Position numbers and translations under genes: made by a program. Shown here in pieces: positions 12,698 through 24,317 of a stretch of 64,000 nucleotides of DNA (positions are counted from its first letter, which is position 1; the number at the start of each line of letters is the position of its first letter). The notes beneath the pieces are model-generated. The model was given only the letters and a program-made list of their open reading frames with translations. It was not told the DNA's origin and searched no databases. The DNA comes from Daedaleopsis sinensis. Its lineage: Eukaryota > Basidiomycota > Agaricomycetes > Polyporales > Polyporaceae. The DNA lies in assembly GCA_033807695.1 (NCBI GenBank), contig CM066305.1, positions 3,782,001 through 3,846,000 of the forward strand. Reading direction: 5' to 3'.

Positions 12698-13007
12698 GGG
12701 GTAAGTCCCTCTTCGGTTCAAATCGCTTTGTTCGAACAAAGGTATTCATGTCCACGATTACTGTACTATCATCTCGCGCGGGCAATCTCCAGCTTCAGCA
12801 CTGGGATTTCCTCCGCGCGCAAGTCCTCCACGGACGTATTTCTCTCCGAGGAAAGCGTTGTCGAACGCTGAGATACCCTCGCGAGATCGTCCTGAGGATT
12901 CGAGTTGGGAAGACATCAGTTCTCCCCAACATTTCGGAGCCCAAGACACGCGCGACTCGCGCCTCAATGGAGGCTAGTATGGTCGCGCAGCGCGCACGTC
13001 GTGGTTC

Positions 13008-13083
13008 TTGCTCTCCTCATCGCGTCTCTTGCTCTTTTCATAGCGTTTCTTGCTCTTCTCATCGCGTCTGTTGCCTTCGCATC
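13008..13083 (+). repeat. Imperfect tandem repeat, about 24-base unit
   Basis: About three imperfect copies of a unit like CTTGCTCTTCTCATCGCGTCT. In one frame they read as a hydrophobic LALLIAS-like repeat. They lie just upstream of the disrupted gene at 13196-14068, and I see no function. Confidence 0.5.
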
Positions 13084-13195
13084 TCGTCTTTTATTTGCTC
13101 CCGTTTTTGTCGAACCTTCGACTCATAAGCGTCCAAGATTCGGCCTCTTCATGTACGCTCCGCTCTACTCTAGCTGGCATACCACTCTAACACAA

Positions 13196-14068
13196 TGCAC
13201 GCAGGCTATCACCATATCTGTATCTCTTGTTCGCCGACACTTTGCCTCAAATGTGAACAGGACTCCAAGGGCTACCACAACGCCTCATACGCACTCAGTA
13301 AATGAGCGACCATTAGGCTCACAACCGAGACGTTGTGGGGTCGAACAACGCGACTCCCTACCAATCTCCCCGAATATCGTGAAGGTTTGTCGCTCTTTGT
13401 CAAGCAAACCGCGAAATGCTCACCTGCCACGCGGAATATCTCCAAATGCACCCCGCCGCCCTTACGCGCACCCTCGACAGACCCAGTCCTGCACCGGGCG
13501 CTTGCTGCACTGCTAGCTATGCAGGACTACCCTGGGGCGTTCATGGCGATACGCGCGTTCAAGTACTTCAAACCATCCCTCGACCGCCCGACGCTCGCGA
13601 CATACAAGATTGTTGTCAAAACGCTGCGAGAGCGCATCATGCGCGAGCTGCCTCAGCTCCAGCTCTACGCCGAGCTCGATGTGTTCTGGGTCTACCGTTT
13701 CTTAGGACTGGAGTATTTCCCCCGGCACCTACGTGGAAACCTCCGGACGGACCTCCAGATTGTGCATCGATTGCTGTTGTTCGGGACCGAGTCGCGCACG
13801 AACCTCGAGTTCGTCGACGCGCCCGCATATCATTTCGGAGAGGGGAGCGAGGTGGACGCAGAGGTGTTCAAGCAGCTTCAAGTTGGCATGCCGACTCCGT
13901 TGGAAGTGTGGGGCGTGCGAACGTTGGGAGCTCCAGAGCCCAGGAGAGGTGCTGCCGCTGGAGCGGATCTTGCGGAGGGCCACGCTCGCGTCGTTCAAGA
14001 TTATGCATACGACGCGCGGCCAGACGTCGGAGGCTCTGAAGGAGGCGAAGATGGATATGATTCCTTAG
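13196..14068 (+). pseudogene. Unrecognised gene with a frame break
   Basis: Codon use and helical content suggest real coding sequence from about 13318 (ETLWGRTTRLPTNLPEYREG) through TLATYKIVVKTLRERIM to QLQVGMPTPLEVW at about 13910. Coding sense then moves to another frame (WELQSPGEVLPLERILRRAT) up to TAG 14068. A single-base indel near 13912-13925 would restore one frame; a proper intron does not fit, because only about ten bases separate the two. A short upstream segment from ATG 13196 has Cys pairs (CISC, CLKC) like a small zinc knuckle but stops at 13303-13305. Family unknown. It could also be a functional gene with a sequencing error. Confidence 0.4.
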
Positions 14069-14481
14069 CGTGGTCAGTATTGTATCGTTCTATACCTCTA
14101 ATGCAATCGTCACTCATCCTACTGCTAGTATACTCTGAGCCCATGGCGTGACTTGCATCTGTAGGGAATTGATCGATACTCGTCAGAGTACACGCAACAC
14201 GTCGTTTGTACGGGGACCAATCGTCACCAACGCAGGTATCATTGAACCTTCAGGGGACGTTACTTGGCAGATGGCGTGGCTAGGTTAATGAATCATATAC
14301 GTGAGTGGGTTTATCTAGTCGCTCACGTCCACATGAAGTATCGAACCGAACGAGATCCCCGTGCTACCTGACACCCATCCTTTTGCCGCCGATGGACATT
14401 GACTCGGAACTCGATTGCTCCCTGGCAAAGAGCGCCTACCGAAACTGCATCCAAAGACAGCTCCTCCACAGAACGCCCACC

Positions 14482-15680
14482 ATGGAGCCGCCTGCATCTC
14501 AACTTCCTTTGTCTACAACGACCCTATTGTTCATACTCTTTTTGACCGTCCTGTACATCCGTCGTCTGGTCGACTGCAAGGCTCGCACCAAAGGACTCCC
14601 ACTTCCGCCTGGTCCGAGGGGTCTCCCCGTCGCCGGGAACATCCTCGATGTGCCGAACTCTAAACATGCTTGTTTGGACCCGAGTCGTAACATGTTGCCG
14701 AAGGAGATTTCGCGCACTTCACCGTGTTGGGGCAATCGTTCGTCGTCCTAGGCAGTGTCGACGCGATCATAGAGTGTCGCGAAAAGCACCCGAGCGACAC
14801 ATCGGACCGCCAGAAGTCCCCATGATCGAGCTGTGAGCAAGCAAACAATGCACGGTCCTCTTGGCTTCGGGGAGATGATATGAAGTTTAGATTCTAGTAC
14901 TGCGGCAGGCAGCGTGCGGACCAGCTTGGGGGCCACATAGGGCCACCTGCGGTCAATGTCTGAGTTCATTTCTACTAGCAATCAAGCTGGTCAATGCTGC
15001 GGTCACGTCCGCGGCGAAAACCCCACTCTACCAGGTTAAGAAGCGCGAGACAGATTAGTAGAGCTGAGCCGAGTACTCACATAAATCGTTGAGCGTAAGA
15101 GCGACCCTAGCTAGCGTTACTAGCCGAGCGTTACTGGTAAGTAGCTCATAGCGTAGACGCACACATTCAATTTCTTTACCTTCGTACCATCAACGTCGAG
15201 TCGACCAGCGAGCCCCTCCCACTTTCCCCTTTCTTTTTGCGACCCGCGAACAGCTTATCTTTATTCTGACACTACGTGCGAGTTCTTCTGCAACTCGCGT
15301 CGAGCCATCTGCGAACTCCCGAAATCGTCACCACTGACTGTCCGTCAGTGGTACCGGTAACGTCACCGTGTTGGCCAAGCGCTCGTCGACGCCTTCTCCT
15401 CTCAGAGCTGTGAGTAGATTCCATCTGAACCTGCATGTCGCCAGCTGAGGCTTTCATAGGACTGGAGCTAACGGGAGCTTCTGTTATATACCACATGAGG
15501 GCTAGCGCCGGCGCCGTCACTAGTACTACCGCCGTTCTGGTACTGATAGCACTTCCAATCGAGATGCTGTCGTTGCTTACCAGAGCTATACAGCGCAACA
15601 ACACGCATTTTCCCTTGAGAAGCTCTTCAAAGACCCTGTGCATCTCAAGAGTCACATCCGGGGTCGCTTCAAGCTGATCA
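14482..15680 (+). pseudogene. Dead P450 copy, exons 1-2 and a piece of exon 3
   Basis: ATG 14482 opens an N-terminal membrane anchor (TTLLFILFLTVLYIRRLVDC) and a proline hinge (LPLPPGPRGLPVAGN). At 14704-14835 the second exon follows (GDFAHFTVLGQSFVVLGS). It loses one C in the stretch that reads QSPMIEL in the intact gene, shifting the frame to a TGA. Exon 3 survives only as 15560-15676 (QQHAFSLEKLFKDPVHLKSH), after about 700 bases of non-homologous sequence. Similarity to the intact P450 at 16216 is clear over all three pieces. It may be one gene broken by an insertion or two separate remnants. Confidence 0.65.
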
Positions 15681-16180
15681 AGACATGATTAATGCGTGAA
15701 GAGTGGTACTTACGATTACCGCTCCGCTCCCTGGAAGCCTGCCAACCTTCGTCGCTTGAGAATGGCGTGCCCCTCATTCTGGACAACACTGGCCAGTATC
15801 ATTTCATATCGTGTGGTATCTGCTGAGCGCATGGACGCCGCCATGCTATCTTTTAACTGCCTCCGTACTCATGGGACCTGATGTAGACGCTACTCGTCGA
15901 TAAGCCGCTGTGAAAAATTGGTCAACCCATTCATCATGACATTTTCCGTTCAAGTCGTCACTTGCCCTTGGAGCTAGAACCGTCAGAGCGGGGTGCGTCC
16001 GAACGCGAAGCCCACTTCCTGTTGATAAGCTGCGGACATTCCAGGGATAGTCAAGTGCGTGCCAGTGGTTTGGGCTTTTCCGCTTGAACATTCCCATCGT
16101 GCCCGGTCTGTCCGAATATGCTCGTCTCACCCAATAGTCCTGGTACGTTTATTTTCAGCCGCTGTATATTCCTGCTCGCT

Positions 16181-16187
16181 TATATAT
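16181..16187 (+). promoter_or_regulatory. TATA-like element of the P450 gene
   Basis: TATATAT lies about 30 bases upstream of ATG 16216. Confidence 0.3.
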
Positions 16188-16215
16188 CTCAGTTCGTCCA
16201 TCGCTCAGGCCCGTC

Positions 16216-18360
16216 ATGGCGTTCGAGAACACACCACAGCTCCTCCTCTCTGTGCCAGCACTGGTCGCGGCCGCCTCGGTCTTTTTATATATCCGCCACT
16301 GGGTCGACTGGAATGCTCGTGCTAGGGGTCGCCCCTTACCTCCTGGGCCTCAAGGGCGCCCATTGGTAGGCAACATGTTCGACATCCCTCAATCCAGACA
16401 ATGGCTCTGGTACAAGGAGTTGACCGATGAATATGGTGAGACTCCACCGTCTGCTCAATCGAACATGTGTGGCTGAGTATGCGAAGGCGACTTCGCTCAT
16501 TTTAGAGCCCTTGGGCAGTCGTTCGTCGTCCTCGGCAGTGCCAACGCTATTTTCCAGTACCTCGACAAACGGTCGGGCAACACATCCGACCGGAAGCAGA
16601 GTCCGATGATCGAGCTGTGAGCACATCAAATACTCTTGGTACTGTTCCGGAATCCGTATGACTGAGCTATACCGTCGCATAGGTCCGGGAACAGTCTCAG
16701 CTTAGGATTCATGCCCTACGGTCAACGGTGGCGTCATCACCGCCGCACCTTCTGGCAGCACTTCCACAAAGACGCCGTTACAAGCTACCAGTCCACACAG
16801 CGCAGCAACGCGCACATATTCTTGGAGAGACTCCTGAAGGAGCCTGAGCGGCTCACGAGTCACCTCCGATTGTAAGCATCCTACCGCCGCACCCGAGCCG
16901 CCACATACCTCTATGAGCATTCAGCTGATCGAGGCACAGTGCTTTCACTAGTCTTGTGTTGAAGGTTGCGTACGGAATCCAGATTGCGGACGATGATCAC
17001 ACGTACACGGACATCGGGGAATCGGCTATAGAAGGCTCCATCGAGGGACTAGTCCCGGGCAAGTTCTTCGTCGAGTTCTTGCCGTTCTTACGGCACATAC
17101 CCACCTGGATACCTGGCGCGACATCACAGCGGCTGTTCTCCAAGTGGATGGCCGCAGCAGACAGGCTCAAGAATGTGCCGTACGAGATCATGAAATCTTC
17201 TATGGTGCGTTATCTGACATGATACCCTTCTCGCCCAACAACTGACTGCACTACACTATGTAGGAGCAACCTGGAGTGTCGGGCTCTATTATAGGACAAC
17301 TCTATACCCGTTGCATCGCAGATCATCTCGACGTCGACAATGATCAGGAAGACACCATCAAGAATGTCGGAGCAATCACATATCTCGGTGTGTCTACCTA
17401 TATATGCTTAAATACGATTTCGCTAACGTTCAACGTATTTCAGCGGGTGCCGATACGGTGAGAGTCCGAGGGACTGACCTCGGTCTTGAACTATACTGAT
17501 AGCCAAGTCGCGGTATTGCCCTAGACGTTCTCAACTTCGGAATGCATGTTCCATGCTCTATCCCTTCATCCTGATGTCGTGAAGAAAGCACAAAAGGAAC
17601 TGGACGAGGTCGTAGGTCCGAACCGCATGCCTGATTGGGACGACCGTGATGCCCTGGTATACATCACCGCAATCTTGCTGGAAACGATGCGCTGGCGTTC
17701 CATCCTGCCCATTGCACTACCACACGGTACCACGGCCGACGATGAGTTCCGCGGCTACTTCGTACCCGCCGGCACCGTCCTTATCCCTAACGTATGGTAC
17801 GTCCAGCGCGGGTCCGAATCCATCCACTCAACTGACCGTACTCGAGTGTAGGGCTTGCATGCACGATCCGGAGGTGTACGAGAGCCCGGACGAGTTTCGG
17901 CCGGAGCGATTCATACGTGATGGGAAGATCGACCAGGATATGCGCAGTCCGCTATCCTTCATCTTCGGGTTTGGAAGAAGGTACGTCGCCCACTCTTGAA
18001 TGTATCACGCAGCCCATAGAGCAGGTCTGAACGACCGTGATTTCTGGTGTCAATTCAAGAATCTGTCCCGGGCGTTACTTCGCTCTGGCCGGACTCTTCA
18101 TCCAGGCGGCGTCGGTCTTGCATGTTTTCGATATTGGTCCGCCGTTAGACGAGGCAGGAAGGCCTATCATGGTAGACTCTACCATGACGGATGGGTTCCT
18201 GGTGTAAGCTTTCCTACTTCGAACTTAGCATCACCAATAGTACTCACTCATGGTGGCACGTACCAGGTACCCTAAAGATTGTCGTTGCACGATCACGCCC
18301 CGGTCCGCTCACGCTGAGGCTCTCATTCTTGAATACGCACGGCTTGCTAGGCTGCGATAG
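16216..18360 (+). CDS. Cytochrome P450 monooxygenase, intact member of a locally duplicated subfamily
   Basis: A heme-thiolate monooxygenase, probably ER-anchored; substrate unknown. Ten exons join in phase to 526 residues: 16216-16435, 16487-16616, 16683-16871, 16940-17204, 17264-17387, 17444-17457, 17525-17796, 17852-17980, 18060-18203, 18267-18360. Visible are an N-terminal helix (residues about 8-28), the hinge LPPGPQGRP, the I-helix AGADTT, the K-helix ETMRWR, the PERF motif (FRPERF) and the heme loop FGFGRRICPGR split across exons 8 and 9. All key residues are kept. Exon 6 is only 14 bases and encodes the I-helix core. Acceptors at 16486 and 18059 are AAG rather than the usual CAG or TAG. 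It resembles the CYP64/ordA-like group common in wood-decay fungi; family number not assigned. Confidence 0.92.
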
Positions 18361-18648
18361 CCCGATTAGAGCTTTCGGGAGTACTAGCGGCGCTCACGGC
18401 CTAGCGCAGAAGTATCCCGAGGATGTTTAAGCTTACGCATAATACGAACATTGATGTTGAAGTATGCCAAATATATTGCCATTCAGTTGACTGCCAGTGC
18501 TTGCCATCGTCGCAACGTCGAGACACGCTGAGGGCTCTAATACCTGCTGGGCTCGCTCAAGCATTCAATCATGCTGAAGTCTGCCATTAGTGCCATATGA
18601 AGGTTACGCAATCTGGAGTGGAATTGTAGCGTCTGCTCGGAGGAGCAA

Positions 18649-21600
18649 TTAACTCAACAACACATTTGTGTGGCGCAGCGGACCCATAACAGGCGTATCT
18701 AGAATAACCACTAGGTCATCATCGGGGGGTTTAGACAGCCGATCGAGACGAGCAGGCGCAAAATAGCTCAGTCTGAGAGGCGAGTCAATGTCTTTCTCCA
18801 CCGCGGGGGGTCCCGGTGCATCCATCCAGCGCACGGTAGCGCACTGCATCGCCGGCTTGCTTAGATCCTCGTCCACAATCAGGAGCGCATCGAACGGGGT
18901 GGTATTGATAGCCGTATGCACACGCAGTGAGTACAGCGTGTTAGAAGCCGGGTGCGTCAGGATGACGCGGAACCTGCCGCCCGGAAGTTGGTCCTCCGAG
19001 GCCATAAATACGGGCTTATCGAAGGCAGCCAGCAGGAAGTCCCCCGCAAGGCCGTCCTCGGTGCAGATGGCCGGCGCACGATCCTTGGGGAGCGAAGACT
19101 CTATTGCCTGCGTAAAGCTGCTCGAGGCCCAGCGGAAGCCGGGGAAGTCGAGTCGGGGCACAGGGTGCGTCACCAGACGTCTGGGGATTTCGCGCAGCTG
19201 GAGTAGACAATCCTTCATGCGTAGCGCGGCGGCGTTGGGTCCGGTAATGGCGAGCAAACGATCAATGTTGACAGATGGAAGTAGACCGGAGATAGCAATG
19301 ATCTCGTCCTCGGCCTTCGACGTCGTACGGAACCAGAGCAACGTGATGACACCCTCGAGTGTGGAGGATTCTCTCGACTTGCAGAACCTGTTGCGGGTGC
19401 GCTGTGCGAAAAGCGGCGTATGGGATAAACGTTGCAGGGGCCTGGCGCTAGCGGGATTTCGGGAGAGCTCTTCTATGAACTGATAGGCCGTACTGGCAGT
19501 TGGTCGGAGGTCCAGTCCTTCCTCGACGTCGATGGGTCCATCGACAAATTCGAAGTATAAGCTACGCGCCAAGAGGCCCTCCTGTAGGGTCCACACCCTC
19601 CTCATCCACCCCGACGTCGCAATGTAGAGTAAATTCTCATCCCAAGACCTCGCTTGGGAGCACTGAGACCGGATGCATGCATCTATGACAAGGACCGTCG
19701 CCGCATCCCTATACGTATTAGCCATGAGCTTGAGAGCACGCTTCCGCAGGTCCTTGACGTCCGGGACGCAGAGAGAGTCCATCCAGAAGGCTCCGTCGGA
19801 CTCGGGCCTGACCTGCCACACAAGAGCGGCGAGTCGAGAGACCTGACAGGTAGGCAACCCGACCTCTGTCGTGCTCCCCAGTCCGTCGGCCCAGACGTGT
19901 GAGATGGCGACATAGGTGTTGTCTTCCGCAGGCTGGACGCGTAGGTGGTTGCCGTCGTACACGATGGCTGGAACAATTCCTTTCGAGAGCAGCCGAGCGA
20001 CGTCGTCGAGTGGAGGTCTGGTATACTCGCAGCTGCACTCAGGATCGACGTGTTACGGGGCATACGCGGCAGTGTCGGTGATGGTGTAGAACACACAGGC
20101 GGATTTGACGCAGTTCCGGTGCTCGTCTGGGTCCTTCCTGATGTAAGGAGGGAGCCGCACGAGGCTCGAGATGGTGATAATATCCGGTAGAGTGGACATA
20201 AATGAGTACGAGATGACACTCGGACACCACTTTGCGAGGCACATGCGTACCCTGCAGGACGAGGTAACAGAGTTGTAAAAGCCCCGCAGCTTGTCCCCCA
20301 CTTCGTCGAACACGCGATCCATTTCTGGAAGCTTGTCCCACACGAAGTGCGCCGCTTCACAAAGTAAAACGATGGTGACGGTAACGGCGCATGCCATGTG
20401 TAACATCTCGACCCCAGCGGCCCCATAATACCCGGCGCGGAAGAAGAGGCTAGAGCTCTTCCATCCCTCCTCGTCGAGCGCGGCTAACGCTTTGTGTAGG
20501 AGATGCGCTACCTCTCGGCCTTGTTTAAGATGAGTCTGGTTCGTCACAGAGCGGCCAGTGCCAATGAATCGGAGTTTCATGGTCCAGTGAGCAATGAGTT
20601 GTAGGATGCGCGTGCCGGACAATATTGACCTCGGAGTGTTATCATCGTCGATGGTGGTGATGAGGAGCAGACGTTCCGGGATATGTGCGCCTACAACCGC
20701 CTCGAGCAAACCAAACGTCATCGCGCTAACCCACAGAGCGGCGTCATCTTGAATACTATGCATGGAGCCGTCCTGACGAATCTTGGTGTAGCTAGATAGG
20801 GTGGAGCAAAATGGGTAGCCGTCGTGATGAGCCCCGAACCATGGGATATCTCCTGGGCAGCCGAACAGATCCTGGGCCATCCTAAATATTGGCCCACCCT
20901 CCTCTGCAAGATTACCTTCACTGAGGATATATTCCTTGTCTGTAAGATCGCTTTCGCTGAGTTGTCATCATATACAATAATGGGAAGGACAGACCAGGAA
21001 TTGGCTTTGACGCAGATAGCTCTTGTAGAGAGGTACGAGACCAAGGCATCGGCGACCATTCTAGGTTCCTCCTTCAATAGCATTCGTAATCCCAGAGGCT
21101 GATGATATTGTCTAGGAAGAAGGCCTGATAGAGGTCTGATGCCGGTTTGTCCTCCAAAGCTGGGAGACGAGTGGTTTAACATAACAAGAAGACCCTCAGA
21201 AGGGATACTGTCGGGATCGGAATACCTATCCGCGAGGAGGTTGACCAAGATGCCGAAAGACGGTGGGAAGTTCGAGAGCCCATCTGTGCGCCTCGGGTTC
21301 AGTGCGAATGTCAGGGACGAGGGCGAGTATTGAACCCTGAGGTGTTCTATACACGCCTGATAGAGTTGGTAATGCTCGTGCCGTTCATCGACAGACAGCT
21401 CCATGATTCCCGGAATAGGGATGCCAATTCGACTCCAAGAGAGCCGTACACGGGTTGGGACTGGTCGCTCTGCTGCTCGAGGACGTGCTAGGAGGCGAAG
21501 CAGATTGAGCCTGTGTTCATGTAGCGTAGTGGTAGGCATCCTGTTGTTACTCACAAGCCATACAGTCCGGGATGCATCTCTCCACAGAATACGCGCTGAC

Positions 21601-21777
21601 AACTGCATCAGCTTCGTCATCAGAGAGTTCAAGCTTGCTTACTACGGACCATGTCTTTCCTGATACTGAGGCAAAGCTTGAGTTGCTGGAGTTCTGTGAG
21701 ATGTTGGAGGTTTTGGACAAAGCATGATCGATAGATGCAGAGATAGCTGTTGAGCTTCTGCTGTACTTGGGTCCCAC
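18649..21777 (-). pseudogene. HET-domain protein, copy 2, with an in-frame stop
   Basis: Paralogue of the gene at 9069-12292, colinear over the main exon. The N-terminal part runs from ATG 20880 to a TAA at 20055-20053. The same frame then continues without break to a stop at 18649 (437 residues) with the HET motifs YVAISHVWADGLG, FWMDSLCVPD, MANTYRDAATVLVID and RRVWTLQEGLLAR intact. Copy 1 reads CCG-CAA-CAC where this copy reads CCG-TAA-CAC, so one C-to-T change made the stop. Further upstream the segment LSDDEADAVVSAY matches copy 1, but the splice into ATG 20880 does not keep phase as it does in copy 1. Most likely a recent pseudogene. A shorter HET protein from an internal ATG, or a sequencing error, is possible. 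Confidence 0.75.
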
Positions 21778-22027
21778 GCTTCGGTCCTAGTAGTAATAGC
21801 GCTGCATATTCACACCTCGGCCATGTCCATGCATTAGTCCTGCAGGTGCACAATACAAAACAACGCGATAGCAATGACAAGTGGACGTACTCGGATACAG
21901 AGCAATGATATTAGCGATAGATGAGCACGGTACAAGCACATCAGGCGTGTCGTATACGTACAAGTCCCCACGAGCCGCACACACCGCGACACGCACACCT
22001 CAGTCTACTTAAAGCAAACCCTTGAGC
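21778..22027. other. Short intergenic stretch
   Basis: Between the HET copy 2 5' region and the 3' end of the next minus-strand gene. No coding signal seen. Confidence 0.4.
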
Positions 22028-23611
22028 TTAAGTGCCCACCCGAAATACGCATAGATCAGGCCACTCACCCGTAAACCGATGCGCACCGTCGTCCTCCCGC
22101 GATGTCGGGGACCCGCCCGCCCCCGCCATCGCGGCCGCAGCCTGCATCGTGAGCGGGATTTGCATCGGTGACCCGAGGCTCAACACGCCCCCCTGCGGCG
22201 AGCCGAACGCCTGCGGGCTCGTCGCCGCCGCGAAGCCCACGCCCGCGCCCTTCCCGCTTCCCGCATTCACACCCGCACCCGCCGCCCCCAGCCCGAGCCC
22301 GAGCCCGAGCCCAAGCACACCGCGGCGCGGCTCCTTGCCCTCGAGCACGCGCACGAACTCGCTCCACGTCGCGCGCTCGTCGGCGCCGAGGCGCGCCCAC
22401 TCGTCGACGAGCGCGCGCGGCGCCTCGCGCCACCACTTGCGATGGCTGCACACCGTCGACTTCTTGTACGGCGCGCGGAAGACGCGTCGGAACGCGTCCG
22501 CCTGCTTCACCGTTGCGTCCTTCATGAGCTCGTCCATCTGGCGGAAGCCCGCGGCGATCTCGGCCACGCACTTGCCGTGCGGCCACGCTTTGCTCGCGCC
22601 CGCGTGCGGATGGGCGGAAGGGGTGAGCGAGGAGGGTGTGGGCGTCGGCGTCGGCGTCGGCGCAGGAGTCGGTCCCCGTGTAGAAATGGACGCAGAGGGG
22701 GGAGCGGGAGTGGGCGCCGGGGGTGGGCCCGGGTGTGATTGGGCAGGTAACGATGGTCTTGACGATTGCGGGGAGTGGGTGGGCAAAGACAGCCGGGTAG
22801 ACGACGACGGAGACTGCGACGACGAAAGCGGAAATTGAGAGCGTCGCGGGGATGGCGCAGACTGAGGATCCGTGACCGCGAGCGCAAGAGAGGACTCGAG
22901 AGAGATGGCCGAGGTCGGGAGGGGGACATTCGGCGCGCGTTTCGAAGGAAGCAGGGTATGGACGGGGCTGATAGGCGTGTGGGGCGTGTACATGTACTCC
23001 GGAGTTGGCTGAGAAGTCGTGGTCGGGAGAGGAAGCTCGAACGAGGACGGAGAATTGACGAGAGAAGCCGAGGATGACGGAGGGCTGATCATGGTGGGGT
23101 CCATCAAGCCTCCGGACTCGGCTCCGGACATCCCATTCTCTGGGAATATAGACGAGGTCGAGTGCGTCTCAGCGCACACGCTGGCAGAGCCATACAGGAG
23201 GCTCTGAGTTGAGGAAGAAGGTGATGACTTGTGAAACTTAGACAAGGGCAAGCACATCCGATCTTCCGCCCGCCGCTTCCTTGACTCGGTGCTCTTGGTG
23301 TCAAGACTCGCATACGGATCTCGTGTTGACCTGGTTTGAAGTTGAAGCTCCGAGTCGAGTCCCGGACACTCGCCATCTTCAAGTCCTTGGATGAGATTCC
23401 TCCGGATACGATATAGCATCCGCTGTCCACTCTCGACCGAATGGACCGCGCAAATTTCCTCCTGCTCCCAAGTCTTAGCTTGTAGATTGTAAACATCAAC
23501 ATACGCTTGGTTTGAGAGGCCGAGGGTGGACACGAGATGGGAGAGATCGGAAAGACGGAAAAGGGGGAAGGTAGATATCTCTTTGCGGAGGCGAAGAGGT
23601 TGCGTGTTTGA
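22028..23611 (-). CDS. Large Ser/Pro/Gly-rich protein with a basic helical segment, function unknown
   Basis: One long exon begins after an acceptor (TTTCTAG) at 23612 with TQPLRLRKEISTFPLFRLSD and runs to a stop at 22028. No in-frame ATG start is visible at its beginning, so at least one upstream exon is missing from this model. An ordered N-terminal part (about 90 residues) is followed by about 250 residues rich in Ser, Pro and Thr with alternating PT runs. Then comes a basic helical block (FRRVFRAPYKKSTVCSHRKW and WARLGADERATWSEFVRVLE), and finally Gly/Ala repeats (GLGLGLGLG). The layout suits a nuclear regulator; that is inference. GTGAGT at the extreme 3' end could also be a donor to a further small exon. 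Confidence 0.6.
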   Translation of the reverse strand, partial: SNTQPLRLRKEISTFPLFRLSDLSHLVSTLGLSNQAYVDVYNLQAKTWEQEEICAVHSVESGQRMLYRIRRNLIQGLEDGECPGLDSELQLQTRSTRDPYASLDTKSTESRKRRAEDRMCLPLSKFHKSSPSSSTQSLLYGSASVCAETHSTSSIFPENGMSGAESGGLMDPTMISPPSSSASLVNSPSSFELPLPTTTSQPTPEYMYTPHTPISPVHTLLPSKRAPNVPLPTSAISLESSLALAVTDPQSAPSPRRSQFPLSSSQSPSSSTRLSLPTHSPQSSRPSLPAQSHPGPPPAPTPAPPSASISTRGPTPAPTPTPTPTPSSLTPSAHPHAGASKAWPHGKCVAEIAAGFRQMDELMKDATVKQADAFRRVFRAPYKKSTVCSHRKWWREAPRALVDEWARLGADERATWSEFVRVLEGKEPRRGVLGLGLGLGLGAAGAGVNAGSGKGAGVGFAAATSPQAFGSPQGGVLSLGSPMQIPLTMQAAAAMAGAGGSPTSREDDGAHRFTGEWPDLCVFRVGT

Positions 23612-24317
23612 CTAGAAAGACACAACGTCAGCGCGATCCTGTATTTCGTCGAAATAACAGTAGTGGTCGCAAATGGGATATCAAGGTCTAGCGACGGGGA
23701 CTCGTGCCAAGCTGACTATCCTGCACAGACTGTTTCATCGATACGGCATGTTCGCCAGTGCTGCATACTGGCCGAAATCGCCTTATATGCGTACACTGTT
23801 AGAGGTGGCCGCGGCAAGCACGCACCCGGCTGGACCGCTCCTCCCGTTCTTTGAACTATCTCCCCGCACCTATATGGATGGTGACCCCATCTACGGCGGG
23901 GAAAGCTGCTAGCTTCGAGCATAGCCATTCTTCGGTCCATTGATGCAGATTATCATTGCGAAGGCAGAAGGCCAGCTGGCTGCCGCACACTGAGAGTGTG
24001 TGAGCTGCCTCTTCTGTCCCTGCCTTCTTCATGCGGTGTGTAAGCCGAGCGACATGTCGATGCTCTTCCACAACACCAGAGGCACCATGGCACGTAACAC
24101 GGTGTTACATCCTATTCACATTCGGTTCATTGGCCAAATATGTTTCGCGTGGCTTTCAACGATACACCTGGGTCCCATGCTGGTTACATGCAGCATCCAG
24201 TATGGGATAGGCTGTCTGCAGTATACTTCAAGATGGAACACTTGGACAAAGGAAAGTCATATTTGGCCAATGATTACGCCGTGATCAGGATGCAACACTG
24301 ACCGCCGGTTACATGGG
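23612..24317. other. Non-coding or unresolved 5' region
   Basis: Probably holds the missing first exon or exons of the gene to the left. I could not identify them. Short frames on both strands show no recognisable protein. Confidence 0.3.

Noticed and set aside
12905..13516. 203-codon plus-strand frame with a hydrophobic repeat
   Set aside because: Hydrophobic part is caused by a 24-base tandem repeat; the rest has no coherent domain.
22032..22838. 268-codon plus-strand frame over the low-complexity gene
   Set aside because: Repetitive GC-rich sequence opens several frames; the minus-strand frame is longer and has an ordered N-terminal part.
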